A stretch of 64,000 nt of DNA from JANRIG01 sp033765235 (lineage in GTDB: Bacteria > Bacteroidota > Bacteroidia > Cytophagales > UBA9547), in assembly GCA_033765235.1 (NCBI GenBank), contig JANRIG010000027.1, positions 1-64,000 on the forward strand, given 5' to 3'. A program made the translations under genes and the position numbers. Of the stretch, positions 31,277-43,000 are shown piece by piece. Every line of letters starts with the position of its first letter. The stretch's first letter is position 1. The notes below the pieces were generated by a model, which saw only the letters and a program-made list of their open reading frames with translations, was not told where the DNA came from and made no database searches.

Positions 31277-34200
31277 CTATTTCATTTTGACAAATTTTAG
31301 ATGCTTTATTCGCCCTTGAGATGTAATTGTTTTGACAATATATATTCCCTCAGTCAAAGAAGATATGTCTAAAGATGCAGTTGGTTTATTTACATCGTTT
31401 ATTTTAATCATAGGAGTACCCCATTGATTGTATATAGCAATATCTGAAAGCATAGCTTCATCTGAAGCAGATTTTATATAAAGAGCATGTGAAGCCGGAT
31501 TGGGGTATAGGGTGATTTCATGATTATTTGCATCTGTGTATTGCACCTCATTTAGTCTGGATGGTAATTGTATAAGAGGACCTTGGTATGATGTTTGCAA
31601 TATTTCTTTAGTTGCTTTGTTTTGGATAAATGCTATCACACCTAACCTATTCACATCTATGTATCCGGGGATATTCCATGTTTGAGTAATTGATATATTG
31701 TCACCCACATTCCACGCTTGGTTATAGGTACTACCGCCTGCGTCCGGTAGCATTTTGTGCAGTACATATTCAAATTGTGTAATACCATTCATAGCATTGC
31801 CTGATACGGTGCGCTCTACTACTGCCAGATGCACAGTGTATTGATTAAGAGCGAGCATCTCCAATGAAGTGAATTTGGCAGATACTGTGAGTTGAGAATT
31901 TGTAATATTTTTTTGCAAATCAATGGTAAATGATGGGTCTTGTAATGTAGAAATGATTAACTTTTGTGGTGTTATTCCTACTTTTGGGTAAAGAGAGTCT
32001 GCAAATATCGGGAGCGTGAGTCCATGATAATAGTTGCCATTGAGCACGGAGTTGGCAGCTGATTTGATATTATAATACAAAGCTCGAGCTTCAGGGTCAG
32101 CAGGATTTTTAAGGTTAAACTCATCACTTCCTGGCACATTGATATGGTAAGAAACTGCAACCAAATCGCCTGAAAAGTCATTGATGAATTCTCTTACACC
32201 TGGTATTCCGGGTGGTGCATATGCTTTGGCAGAGTTACCATCTGCATTATTGTTAAATTGCTCTAACAGAGTGATTTTAGATCTTTGTTTGATGGTAAAA
32301 TCGTTGAAAGCAAAGCCATGAAAGTTTTGCCCCGATGATGTATTGGCTGTAGTAGCAAATGCCACTCTGAATCTTACATTTTTTACACCAATGAATTTAT
32401 TATCTACAATGTGTTTGGCCTGAGTCCAATTAGTCAATTTGAGGGTATCGGACCATCCGTTGAGGAAGTTGCGCTGCTTACCCGGATTTGCAAAGATATT
32501 TGAGGTATTGAACCAATTTACACCTGTACTTTCTCCGTTTATGATGTCTCCCAGATTTGTCCAATTATTACCATCGTCTAAAGAATATTGAATTACAGCA
32601 CCGTCTACTCCTTTATTTGTGTTATTTTTATATTTGACAGTGAGCATAGGCTTTTGTATAGTACTGAAATCCATACACGGAGAGTTTACCCAACTACTCT
32701 GCCCTCGTTTGACCAAACTATCATTGGAAATGCCTGTGACCCAGTATTTATCGGATGCTATATTTGTATTTAGTGTACTTTTGGCCGATGCGCCCCATAC
32801 CCAGTCAGATGCTGTGCCTTCTGCAAACCAGCCACCTGCGTCATTGTCAAAAGATTCGGAGTATGGAAGAGCTACTACCGGCAATATATCTACTTTTTTG
32901 GACAATGTACGTGTGCAGTTCTTGTCCGATGTCACTATGAGATTAGCATAATAAGTACCCGGTGTTGTATATTTATATATTGGGTTTTGTTTGGTACTGG
33001 TATCTGTAGATGAGCCCGTGACACCAAAATCCCAATACCATGAGGCTATATTGCCTACTGAAAGACTTGTAGAGTCTGTGAATTGTGTATTGGAGCCAAG
33101 ACATATACTTTTCCAATAAAAATCGGGCATAGGATATGGACCTAAGGTAATATTTTTTTCTAATACATTTGAGCAATTATTTGATGTGACTGTGAGAGCA
33201 ATACGATAATTACCTGCAGTAGTGATGACTAATATAGGATTTGCCATAATGTATGACTCCCCGGGTGTCACTTTCCAGTTACTTTCTATGACTCCGCTTG
33301 ATACCGTACTCAATCCTGTGAGCGTGAGCAAATCGCCAAGACATAGGCTGGTCCATTGAAAATTGGCCTTGGGTTGTGGTCTTACAGTGACTTGTCTCAC
33401 TACAGAGTCTGTACAGCCTGTGCTGTTCACTGTAAGCTTAAATGTGAGCGTGTGAGTACCATCACCGGCATCTGACGGATAAAAACTATTACCTGATATA
33501 CCCACATTATTTACGGTATTGAGTTTGAAAGTATTGGAACTCGCACCTATACTCAGTGTATCATAGCCTAATAGATTGACAGCTCCCGGAAGGTTGCAGT
33601 AAGAGGTAGAGTCATTGGCACCTATAAATACTCTAGGTATTGGCTTCTTATTGACTGTGAATGATTTAGTATTTATATTTTTGCACCCGTTTGCGTCAAT
33701 ATAAGTATATATAATGCTATTTGTTACAAAATTATCGCCCAATGCAGAGCCTATATATACCTGAGCCGGTGATATAGTAGCCACGCCATTGCCAAAGTCT
33801 GAGAATCCGGAAAAAGAGGTAGTGTACATGCCTCCTAATGGAATACCTGTAATGGTAAATGGTGGGTTATATTCACAATATGCATTTGCCAAGCCGGAAA
33901 AATTAACTATAGGAAGAGGATTACCTGTGATGGTAACTATGGCAGCTGCACTTTGGCAGTTGTTAAAACTTTGGGTAACATAGTATAGCTGCTGTATATT
34001 TGATATATAACTTTCCGGAAAATTTGTTTTTATAGTGTCTGATGTACCTATGAAGTTATTCAAGTTAGGATTATTGTACCATTTGAAAATAAAACCTGCA
34101 AATCCTGAAGGCACACCTGTGACCGACAACGAACTTACAGCCTCCCCTGAACAGTACGGAGCCGGCGAAGGTGCATTTGGAGCATATGGCACCGGGTACA

Positions 34201-37200
34201 CTACAATGGAGTCTTTTACGGGTAGGCTTTGGCAACCCGGGAAATTGATTTTGGAGTTGGAGTAAGCCCCTGTTGTTTGGGTAGAATAGTATCTGTACAC
34301 ACGAGGTTGCCCATTGTTGAGAATAAAATCGTTGTAACCTGTGGTGGTATTTACCAAAGCACCGGCTAGCGTAATATTGGATTGGCTCAATATATTGCCT
34401 GTACCGATAAGCGTATTTAGTCCCAAATTCAGGTACCATCTCACATTTTGTCCTAACCCTACTTTGTTCAATGCCGGAATAGGTGCACCGTTGCAAATGG
34501 GAAGCGGCGAGTTTACAGGCATGCGGTTTGGTGGTCTTATTATGTCTATTTTCACAGAATCTATATCACTTACACATCCATTCACATTTTCTCGAGCGTA
34601 TTTATACACAGTTTCTATACTGCTGCCTGATACTGAAGGGTTAATGAATGAATATATTAAGCCACCTATTGTATTATTGACACCCCCGCCTATATAGTCC
34701 GTTGCATCTTGATCATTATACCACTCAAAAGTAAGATTAGGTACAATGGCGCCACTGACGGATATAGGTGTTGGCACATTGCCTACGCAATATGCATATT
34801 CTCCGGTAATAGGTTTTGGTGGTTTTTGGCGTATGGTTACAGTGACTACATCAAAAAGTGGGCTTGACCTGCAACTACCTACTTTTTGCTCAGCATAGAA
34901 TACATGAGTGCCCGGTATATTGAGATTGATACCTGCATTGGATAATATTAGCTGACTACCTATTGCCACTTGATCAGTCAATGCTGCATTGCGAAACCAA
35001 AAAACATTGCCTAATGTAGATGTGGGAAATGCAGTGAGCGGAGGAATAATGCCTTGTGTACAATAAAATCCTGCCACTGATGAAATGATGGGGGGCAATA
35101 CTTGGTCTAAAATATGTATTTTTATTTTAGCCAAATCACTGTTGCAGCCATTTTGTGTTTGAGAAACAAGAAATGAGTCTAATATAGGCAAATTTACAGG
35201 TATATTCGTAGGTATGATATTACCATTTCTTCTGAAACCCAATACGGATGACGGGAACCAACCGGGGATAAATGTAGAATGATACCATGTATAGATACTG
35301 AGTGGGGCGTTTCCTACCAAGGTAGTATTGTTCAAAGTATTTACACACTTGACTTCCCTGCCCAAATATTCATTTTCTACAATATCTATCCCTCCGAAAT
35401 TGGTAATATTTGGTTTAGGTGGTTTGGGTTTTACCTGTAATATTAATGGCGTAGCAAATTTACTGAGGCATCCTACGGTGCTTCTTGTTTTCACAAAGAA
35501 GTTTACATTAGTGACGCTGGTATTGTAATATTGACCTATCAATGATACATAGTTAGCCTTTGAAGGGAAAACCTCAGCTATGGTGGTACCTGTGCTGTCA
35601 AAACCCAACACGGAGGTGCATTGTGCATCTACATACCATCTAAACCCGCTGACCGAAAGCACATTGGATGTTGATACCAAAGTAGAGCCACTTCTCATGC
35701 CCATATTTGTGATAGGGTCATCGAACTGGCAATAAGAATTGCCAGAAATTATACTAGGAGCGGGCGGTAAATCATTTACTACAATACTGAAAGTAGTTTT
35801 TGGGCTCTCACATTGGTCTATATTTATAGATGCAAAATAATAATTTACCGTAACTATTGCATTGTTGATATTAGTTACCGTATATGTAGGGGCATCATTA
35901 TTTTCTACTAAAGAATTATTGGGAAGATACCACTTATAGGTAGCCCCTGGCACTGTCTGCACCATCAATGTGGGGTTTATGGATTGTTCCTTACAAAATG
36001 ATGCAAGTGTGACAGTGCTATTAGTAATGACAGGTGGTGCTGGTATTGGCTTCACTATACCTAATATAGTAGTGAGGTCTCCTTCGCAACCATATTCTAC
36101 CTTGCTCACCGCATAATAGTAATTGCCCGCACCGGTAATAGTGCCTATATCCAAACTTGCAGTGTTAATACCCAATGCTGAAGAAGTGATAAGTAAGGTA
36201 CCTGCCGAAGTGATAGCATATCTATACCATTTGTAATAGCCGGGTATACTATTGGCAGTGATTGAGATATTGGTACCTACAAATGAACCGGAGCAAAAGC
36301 TGAAAATATTAACATCTACAACAGGCGCAGAAGGTTTTGGATGCACCGTTACTGTTTGTTTTCTATATGAGGTCACAGTGACTGCTCCTATACATGGCAG
36401 ATTTTTTTCATAATCAATTGTATAGTTAATATTAATAATTCCGGGTGAGGCGGCACTTGGCTGAAATCTAAAACCTGACATGGTATATAGGTATGGAGGT
36501 GAGTTTGTACAAATGATACCATTGCCAAAAAAAGGACCGTTGGAGTTGATAAAGTTGTCTAATGCAAATGAGCGACTGACACCACAGTTATAGCCTGAAG
36601 CACTACTCTGAGGTTGAGGAATGCCTGTATTTGTAGATATAGCCATGCTATACATAATGTTGTCTGTAACGCAAAAAGAAGATTGTGACAATAGCGGAGG
36701 CGGAGAAAACTCTAATACCTGATTTGGGTCAAAAATGATGTAAGTCTTTGATACGGTATCTGCACATCCTGTGATAGTATTGGTAAATTTGTATGTAATT
36801 TTTTTATCGCCCAAAGTGCTGATAGCACTTAGAAATAATGTATCATCTGACACCCCCGGACCTTGAAATAAGCCTGTACCTCCAGAGGTAGGGGTAGCTT
36901 TCAGCTTGAGTTTTTGGGTGGAGCCGAGCTCATAGCTTATATCTTCAGGACCTATGAATGCCATGGGTGCAGGCTTGGGTTCTATAGTAGTAAATAATTT
37001 TTGGGTGGTGCAGCCGGAGCCATTAAGGTCGGGGAAATTATAGTTTATGGTTAAGTTGGTGGCCGATACAGTGCTTACGTACACCGAAGGGTGAAAAATA
37101 ATACGATTTGAAGGCAACCCTCCTTGTGTGAATACCCCTGATACTGAGGGATATACCACAAATGTACTTCCTGTTGGGAAGATGGATAATGTATCTGGCA

Positions 37201-37753
37201 GTTCATTGCCACAATATTTATTATTTAAGCCCAATACTAAGCCTGAAGGTAGCACCGAAGATATGGTATGTAAGTTTCCGGTAATGCCTCCCATATGGAG
37301 TGAGCCACTTTTGGCAAGCATGCCACTGGTGTTTGCTGTGGATGCCAAAATACTTATACCTCCTAATGTAAGTGCATCTAACAAGCCTTGAGCATTATGA
37401 TATACATTGAATGTAAGTAAAGACGGACTATTTAATATTAAAAGCGTGGCGTAAATATCTCCTGATGCCGCAAAAAGCAAAAAAGGTGTTTTGGATATAT
37501 CAAATGAAAATCCTGCCGGTGCTGATATACTTAAGGTCAATACATCAATAGCACTCATCACATAACTTCCTGAATTATTCATATCTGTATATACACTTTC
37601 AGTAAAAGTAATATTAGGTACAGGTATGGATATATTGCTATTGGTACATATACCATTAATAGTAGATATACCTGATAGTACTACCTGTGCTTGTATTCTT
37701 GACAGAGCTAATAATAAAAATAGGCTTATATGTAGTACTAATTTTTTCATCAT
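31277..37753 (-). CDS. Giant T9SS type A surface protein, paralogue of the next gene
   Basis: A 2,158-residue secreted protein with a signal peptide (RIQAQ). It is built of Ig-like modules, two PKD domains at about 1458-1620 (WYWDFGVTGS, GTYYANLIV), a module beginning YSESFDNDAGGWFAEG, an Omp28-like domain (LLEQFNNN ... AVSYHINV) and a type A sorting domain in the last 90 residues (ITLYPNPASHALYI ... GIYIVKTI). Module order from FSPPPLLSQSSFCVTDN onward parallels the 2,976-residue neighbour, but the two N-terminal LamG domains are absent. This points to tandem duplication with gain or loss of LamG. The start overlaps the stop of the propeller lipoprotein by 4 bp. Confidence 0.92.
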   Translation of the reverse strand: MMKKLVLHISLFLLLALSRIQAQVVLSGISTINGICTNSNISIPVPNITFTESVYTDMNNSGSYVMSAIDVLTLSISAPAGFSFDISKTPFLLFAASGDIYATLLILNSPSLLTFNVYHNAQGLLDALTLGGISILASTANTSGMLAKSGSLHMGGITGNLHTISSVLPSGLVLGLNNKYCGNELPDTLSIFPTGSTFVVYPSVSGVFTQGGLPSNRIIFHPSVYVSTVSATNLTINYNFPDLNGSGCTTQKLFTTIEPKPAPMAFIGPEDISYELGSTQKLKLKATPTSGGTGLFQGPGVSDDTLFLSAISTLGDKKITYKFTNTITGCADTVSKTYIIFDPNQVLEFSPPPLLSQSSFCVTDNIMYSMAISTNTGIPQPQSSASGYNCGVSRSFALDNFINSNGPFFGNGIICTNSPPYLYTMSGFRFQPSAASPGIININYTIDYEKNLPCIGAVTVTSYRKQTVTVHPKPSAPVVDVNIFSFCSGSFVGTNISITANSIPGYYKWYRYAITSAGTLLITSSALGINTASLDIGTITGAGNYYYAVSKVEYGCEGDLTTILGIVKPIPAPPVITNSTVTLASFCKEQSINPTLMVQTVPGATYKWYLPNNSLVENNDAPTYTVTNINNAIVTVNYYFASINIDQCESPKTTFSIVVNDLPPAPSIISGNSYCQFDDPITNMGMRSGSTLVSTSNVLSVSGFRWYVDAQCTSVLGFDSTGTTIAEVFPSKANYVSLIGQYYNTSVTNVNFFVKTRSTVGCLSKFATPLILQVKPKPPKPNITNFGGIDIVENEYLGREVKCVNTLNNTTLVGNAPLSIYTWYHSTFIPGWFPSSVLGFRRNGNIIPTNIPVNLPILDSFLVSQTQNGCNSDLAKIKIHILDQVLPPIISSVAGFYCTQGIIPPLTAFPTSTLGNVFWFRNAALTDQVAIGSQLILSNAGINLNIPGTHVFYAEQKVGSCRSSPLFDVVTVTIRQKPPKPITGEYAYCVGNVPTPISVSGAIVPNLTFEWYNDQDATDYIGGGVNNTIGGLIYSFINPSVSGSSIETVYKYARENVNGCVSDIDSVKIDIIRPPNRMPVNSPLPICNGAPIPALNKVGLGQNVRWYLNLGLNTLIGTGNILSQSNITLAGALVNTTTGYNDFILNNGQPRVYRYYSTQTTGAYSNSKINFPGCQSLPVKDSIVVYPVPYAPNAPSPAPYCSGEAVSSLSVTGVPSGFAGFIFKWYNNPNLNNFIGTSDTIKTNFPESYISNIQQLYYVTQSFNNCQSAAAIVTITGNPLPIVNFSGLANAYCEYNPPFTITGIPLGGMYTTSFSGFSDFGNGVATISPAQVYIGSALGDNFVTNSIIYTYIDANGCKNINTKSFTVNKKPIPRVFIGANDSTSYCNLPGAVNLLGYDTLSIGASSNTFKLNTVNNVGISGNSFYPSDAGDGTHTLTFKLTVNSTGCTDSVVRQVTVRPQPKANFQWTSLCLGDLLTLTGLSTVSSGVIESNWKVTPGESYIMANPILVITTAGNYRIALTVTSNNCSNVLEKNITLGPYPMPDFYWKSICLGSNTQFTDSTSLSVGNIASWYWDFGVTGSSTDTSTKQNPIYKYTTPGTYYANLIVTSDKNCTRTLSKKVDILPVVALPYSESFDNDAGGWFAEGTASDWVWGASAKSTLNTNIASDKYWVTGISNDSLVKRGQSSWVNSPCMDFSTIQKPMLTVKYKNNTNKGVDGAVIQYSLDDGNNWTNLGDIINGESTGVNWFNTSNIFANPGKQRNFLNGWSDTLKLTNWTQAKHIVDNKFIGVKNVRFRVAFATTANTSSGQNFHGFAFNDFTIKQRSKITLLEQFNNNADGNSAKAYAPPGIPGVREFINDFSGDLVAVSYHINVPGSDEFNLKNPADPEARALYYNIKSAANSVLNGNYYHGLTLPIFADSLYPKVGITPQKLIISTLQDPSFTIDLQKNITNSQLTVSAKFTSLEMLALNQYTVHLAVVERTVSGNAMNGITQFEYVLHKMLPDAGGSTYNQAWNVGDNISITQTWNIPGYIDVNRLGVIAFIQNKATKEILQTSYQGPLIQLPSRLNEVQYTDANNHEITLYPNPASHALYIKSASDEAMLSDIAIYNQWGTPMIKINDVNKPTASLDISSLTEGIYIVKTITSQGRIKHLKFVKMK

Positions 37754-38988
37754 TTATTCACAATATCTCCTTTATTATCCATTTTGATGATGGTAATGGT
37801 GTTGTCAGGACCTACAGAAGTAGAAAGCCCAAGTGTACACAATGCTACATAGCCTCCGTCATTTGCTTGTATCACTGAGGTGGTATAGTCTCGATTAGTA
37901 CCCCCAAAATATTTTTTCCATTCTACCTCCCCTGTGCTTGAGACTTTCATTACAAATGCATCATCGTCCTGCTTATTAGTATTCACAGACTTACCACCCA
38001 CAACATATCCACCGTCTGTAGTTTCGCTCACAGACACTCCCACATCAGACTTGCCAAAATCGTAGGTTTTAAACCACACTTTATCAAAATTTTCTGTCAG
38101 CTTAAGCAAATATATATCTTCATTGTTACTGCTATTAATACTAGTTCCAACGATTATGTAACCACCTTGAGTTGTTTTCATTTCAAATCCAAATTGAATT
38201 TCGGTTTGGTTTATCCTTGGGTCAGTCTTAAGTAGTGCATCGCGTGCATTGCCTACATCGTTGAGGCTTATCACTATCATGGAATATGCCGAAATATCTG
38301 TTGCATTTTTTTTCGTAGCATTTCCCAAAAAGTCATATACAGATTTGCCGTTTACTTTGCGCTCATATACTGCATAGCTATTTACATTTTGACCAATGTA
38401 TCCATATGGTTCAAATGGTTTACCTTGTAATATGCCGTTTTTGTCTATATTTAGTATGATGGCTTTTTCTATTTGGTTTATATCATCAGTAATTTTTCCG
38501 GCTATGATATATCCTGATTTGTCATATGACTCTTCTATATCATATGCAATGGCGTTTTTGTAATTTGCAAGGCCCGGATTGAGGGTTTTTGTCCATAATG
38601 TGTCACCGTTTGCATCTATTTTTGCTACATAAATATATTCCAGATTATTTTTTTCAATACTACCTACCAGCATAAAGCCACCTGCGGTTTCTATCAAGTT
38701 TGTACCTTTATCTGTACCTTCTGCTCCTAATACGGTCTCCCACTCAAAGTTACCTTCTTTATCCACTTTAAGTACATATATATCACCCGAGGCAGAATAT
38801 GAGTCTGTGGAGCCTATCATAATATATCCACCATCTGAGGTGATTTTAATAACTTCTGAGACATCGCTTTGTGCACCACCGTAGTATTTTATAAAACCTT
38901 TTTCATACAATGGCTTAGGGCCAAAGTCTTTACAAGAATTAATGGCAAAAGTGAATAATATGAGTATGTATAATTTATTGCGAAGCAT
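37750..38988 (-). CDS. Beta-propeller lipoprotein
   Basis: A 412-residue protein with a lipobox (AINSC, Cys19). The mature part consists of about six repeats of the form DGGYIxxGSTxS ... DIYVLKVDxxGNxxW, recognisable at TSDGGYIMIGS, TAGGFMLVGS, KSGYIIAGK, TQGGYIIVGT, TDGGYVVGGK and NDGGYVALC. Such repeats form beta-propellers in secreted bacterial proteins. It overlaps the upstream barrel gene by 14 bp and the downstream giant gene by 4 bp, so all three are translationally linked. A scaffold or binding platform at the outer membrane is a reasonable inference; no catalytic residues are apparent. Confidence 0.87.
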   Translation of the reverse strand: MLRNKLYILILFTFAINSCKDFGPKPLYEKGFIKYYGGAQSDVSEVIKITSDGGYIMIGSTDSYSASGDIYVLKVDKEGNFEWETVLGAEGTDKGTNLIETAGGFMLVGSIEKNNLEYIYVAKIDANGDTLWTKTLNPGLANYKNAIAYDIEESYDKSGYIIAGKITDDINQIEKAIILNIDKNGILQGKPFEPYGYIGQNVNSYAVYERKVNGKSVYDFLGNATKKNATDISAYSMIVISLNDVGNARDALLKTDPRINQTEIQFGFEMKTTQGGYIIVGTSINSSNNEDIYLLKLTENFDKVWFKTYDFGKSDVGVSVSETTDGGYVVGGKSVNTNKQDDDAFVMKVSSTGEVEWKKYFGGTNRDYTTSVIQANDGGYVALCTLGLSTSVGPDNTITIIKMDNKGDIVNK

Positions 38989-40051
38989 TGTTTTTGGTGC
39001 TAATTTTTTTTACTTTATATAATGAATAATAATACCCCAACGATATTTGCAGACTATTGAGAGAGATATCGCTGTCTATATATCCGTAGTTTGTGAGTTG
39101 CTCATCAAAATAGTTATACCTCACCTCTGAATTTACAAGATTTGACATGCCATACAAGTATCTTACATCTAAACTCATATAACCGTACCCTACTTTGTAA
39201 TTGAGACCTGCTCCGGCTACCATGCACATGTTGAAGCCATTGCGCTGGGGCTTGAGGTCTAAGTCTCTGCCTTCAAAGTCTATTTGGTTGGTAGTAGTGC
39301 TTTTGCGTTGCAGCTTGCCGGAAGATGACATGAGCAAGGCAAAGGCTGTGCCTGCCCTTATGAATGGTCTTAATTTTTTAGAATTAAAGAATGATATTTT
39401 CATTGTCAATGGCAGTTCAATATGTGCTTGTGACTCTGTAGAGGTAACTTCTGAAAGTGCATATACTTTGTTGGCAGTAGTAAAGCTTCTTAATGCAAAC
39501 ATGACATCTGTAGAAAGGAATAAGTATGGTTTGAGCAGCCACTCAACACCTATGCCCCCATGAAAAGATATGGATGGAGAGAGTGTTGGGCTATAGCTCT
39601 TAGTATCATGTACACTAAAGTGATTTACTACTTTTGAATTGCTGTTATTTGCCCCAAAAAAAATACCCAGTGATAGAAATGGAATTGCCTTGAAGGAATT
39701 GTATAGATTAATATACTCAATTGGGTCTAATGATTTATTAGGCTTATAGTCAGGTTCTAATATCAGTAGTTGTCTCATATTAGACTCCGCTTGTGCCTGC
39801 TCATCTAAAAAGAGATTGGTGAGTATGATGAGCCTGTATGCAGCTATCTTTTCAGGTTTTGTGAAGCCATATGATATGCAATCTTTGAGTAAAGCAGGAA
39901 TGCTCTCCAGCTGGCCTTGGTCATAGTTTTTTTGGGCTTGCTTTAGTATTTGAGCACATGATGTACTGTTGGCTTGAGCATGCACCCCTATATTATTTGC
40001 GAACAAATAAAATGCTATTGCACAAAACCATATTTTATAAGTAGCGTTCAT
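38975..40051 (-). CDS. Outer-membrane beta-barrel protein with N-terminal TPR-like helices
   Basis: A 358-residue protein with a signal peptide (VHAQ|A). Residues about 30-120 are helical and TPR-like (CAQILKQAQKNYDQGQLESI ... AAYRLIILTNLFLDEQAQAE). The rest is a PorT-like outer-membrane barrel of amphipathic strands (GIGVEWLLKPYLFLSTDVMF, RPFIRAGTAFALL, YGYMSLDVRYLYG, LQISLGYYYSLY). It follows the STAND NTPase gene by 31 bp and overlaps the propeller lipoprotein. The periplasmic helical part could contact the lipoprotein or the inner-membrane components of the operon; this is inference. Confidence 0.87.
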   Translation of the reverse strand: MNATYKIWFCAIAFYLFANNIGVHAQANSTSCAQILKQAQKNYDQGQLESIPALLKDCISYGFTKPEKIAAYRLIILTNLFLDEQAQAESNMRQLLILEPDYKPNKSLDPIEYINLYNSFKAIPFLSLGIFFGANNSNSKVVNHFSVHDTKSYSPTLSPSISFHGGIGVEWLLKPYLFLSTDVMFALRSFTTANKVYALSEVTSTESQAHIELPLTMKISFFNSKKLRPFIRAGTAFALLMSSSGKLQRKSTTTNQIDFEGRDLDLKPQRNGFNMCMVAGAGLNYKVGYGYMSLDVRYLYGMSNLVNSEVRYNYFDEQLTNYGYIDSDISLNSLQISLGYYYSLYKVKKISTKNNASQ

Positions 40052-40082
40052 TACAAAAGTTTAGGTTATTAATGATTTTTTT

Positions 40083-43000
40083 TTACTCAAGTTCTTTATT
40101 TCTACCCACCGGTAATCCCTCGCAGGTTTCTTCATATTTTATGTCTTTAGCTACGTATAAGTTCCACTCATCCGGCGACATGTTTCTTTTGAGTTGACCG
40201 CATACTTTCATAGCCATTCGCTCAATATTTGCAGGGTAGTACCTTATTAGGTTGTCAACACAACCTGTGATGATTTTGTCACCATCCGGCGAGAAAGCTA
40301 CTGACCATACCCATGAATTATGGTCGCGCAGTACTATGGGTTGCTCATTGAGGTGCTCAATGTCCCAAAGCCTGACCGAGCCATCAAAACTGGCTGTGGC
40401 CAGCACCTTAGATTGGGGGTCAAATTTGAGATCATTTATCCTGGCTCTATGCCCTGATAGATTTGCTACCAACTTATCAAGCTCCAATGACCAAACTTTT
40501 ACACTACCTACTTCATCGCCAATGGCAAGATACCTGCCATCCGGGCTGATGGATAATGCTCGAATTTTTTTCAGATTTTTGATAGGCAATTGTTTTACAA
40601 AATCTTTGTCTTTGATTTTGAGCATGTTTACTATTCCGCTTTCGTCGCCTACAAATATATATTCGCCTTTGGGCTCAATAGCCAATGCTTTGATATACGC
40701 AACCCCTCTTAATAGCCTGAAATACTTATCGTTAGCCAAATCTCTAACCAGTATGGAGGTGTCCGATCCTGAGGTGATAAGGTTATTATTATCGGGGGTG
40801 AATATCATGGCAAATACTTTGCCCTTGTGCCCATAGAGTCTTTTGGGCTTGTTAGGTTCAGATGAGCTTAGATTGAATAGTTGGAGGTAATCCACATCTC
40901 CTGCAAGGGCGAGCATTTTACCGTCATTGCTGATAGACAATATTCTATTCATAAATGTATTGGTAATAAAATCTGTAGCTGTGAATGTTTCATCATTCAC
41001 TGTCCAATTTATTAGTTTGCCATCGCTGCCGGCGGTGTAGAGCTGCTTACCGTTGGGTGCAAATGCTATAGATCTTACTGCATCAGTATGTCCTTTGAGG
41101 CTATTGTGATGATCATGGTAAAGATTTTTTACGGCATAATAAAGTGCATCATATACATCATGGTTATGCGGGTTTCCTAAGTAGTCTTTATTGAAAATAT
41201 ATGACTGTTGAGCTACTAAGGCACGTGTGGTAGTATCATGAATTTGGAGCGACTTCACAGCCATAGCTTGAGCAATGGAAAGCATACGTTGTTTTAATGC
41301 TTCGGTCTCATTTCTTTCCGCAATTTTTTGTGCTTCCAAGGCTTTTTGTTCGCTTAGCAAAGCTAATTGTCGCTGTTGTTCGGCAAGAGTAAGGGCTTCT
41401 TTGGCTTTTTTCTCGTTTACCAACGCTATTGCTTTTTGGGTATTTGCCTCTGCTGCAGATGCTTTGGCAAGCTCGGCCTGCCTATGTGCTTCGTCTGCTT
41501 GCACTTGTGCTTCTTTCTCTTTTTCAAGTGCTATTGCACGTTGCTTATTGGCTTCGTCTGCATTCTTTTTAGCAATAAGTGCCTGATTGGTAGCTTCTTT
41601 TTCTTTTTCTAGTGCCCTGCTTGTAGCAGCATCTGCTTGGGTCTTTAGCTGAAAAGCCCATACAAAGGCTCCAAGTGCTAATACTGTGAGCACAGCAAAT
41701 ATGATGGTGATGGTCTGCTGTTGTTTATATCTTTTGCGCTGGAGCTCTTCTTTTACTTTTTGCTCGGTTTCAAAAGCCTTTTTGCTTGACTCCAAGAATA
41801 CCATCGTACGCTCAAATGCAGGGTTGTATCGCTGCGCCCACTCAAGGGTAGGATTGTTTTTTTCTTGCCAGTTTAGGGCAAGTTGTAAATCAGGCGGTCG
41901 CCACATACCTGCTTTGCCTACTTGATATTTGGCAGCAGCATCTGAAAGTCTTAAGTACATATCTACCGCCTGCCCTTCTTCATCTACCCAGTTTTTGAGC
42001 CTTACCCATATCCTCATGAGCGACTCGTGAGATATATCTATAATTGAGTTATCATTGAGCTGTATATTGGCTGAAGGAGTAAGTAATGAGCGACCGGGTC
42101 TGCGGAATACTTCTACTATCCTTATGATATCGTCGGCTGAGCAGCCTGCAATATTAGCCATTACACTCACTCTTGTAGGTCTGCGTATGCCGTCGCTGTC
42201 CCCTGTTTTTTCGGTAAGGCATTTGAACATGATGGCACATACCTCTTTTTGTTTGGCAGATAGTTCGTCATATGCTTCATTGGCGTGCTGTGACAAAGCA
42301 CCTGACATGGAGCCTATAGCCTCATAATGTGGCAAGTCCAAGGGTTCTCCTTTTTCATGATTTTCGCCCCAATAGTCCCAAGTACGCATGAGTGAGTGCG
42401 CCATGATGGGTAGCTGGTCAGGGTTGTCGCCCAAGTCACTAAGGAGTTGTTGCAAAAGACGTGGTGTAATCTTAGCTCCGCCTACAGATACCGGACCTGT
42501 GATGGCCATGCGTTTTTGGTCGCGTGTCATCTGTGGTATGAGGTAGTTACTATTATTGATAAGTTTGGTAAGTTGAGGAAACTGTGAGCAATCGCCTATG
42601 AAGTCTGACCTCATAGTGATGGCAATGAATATGGGTGAATCTTTGGATTGTATAGCTTCTACCAATAGGTTTACAAATGCGAGTGACTCGCTGGATCCGC
42701 CGCCTTCTTCATTTTTTTTGAACCTGAATAGTTCTTCGAATTGGTCAACGATGATTAATATGTTTTTATTCTCAGTTTCGGTATATTTGCTTACTGCTTC
42801 TGATAGCCCTAATGAGCTGCTCCTGAGCAAGGTAGCAATGATGGTTTTGCGTAGTCTTTTTTCTTCATTGTCAAGTCCTTTGTATATTTTATCGCGCTTA
42901 ATAATGGCTTCTGCCATATTATCTATGGGTCCGCCGCCGGGTCGGGTGACTATCACATCCCAATTGCTACTGATATTGGTGAGAAAACCTCCATACAGTA

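Noticed and set aside
34071..34496. 141-residue minus-strand frame
   Set aside because: Shifted frame inside the 2,158-residue surface protein with no domain match.
40252..40836. 194-residue plus-strand frame
   Set aside because: Antisense to the WD40 repeats; composition reflects the complement of WD40 codons.
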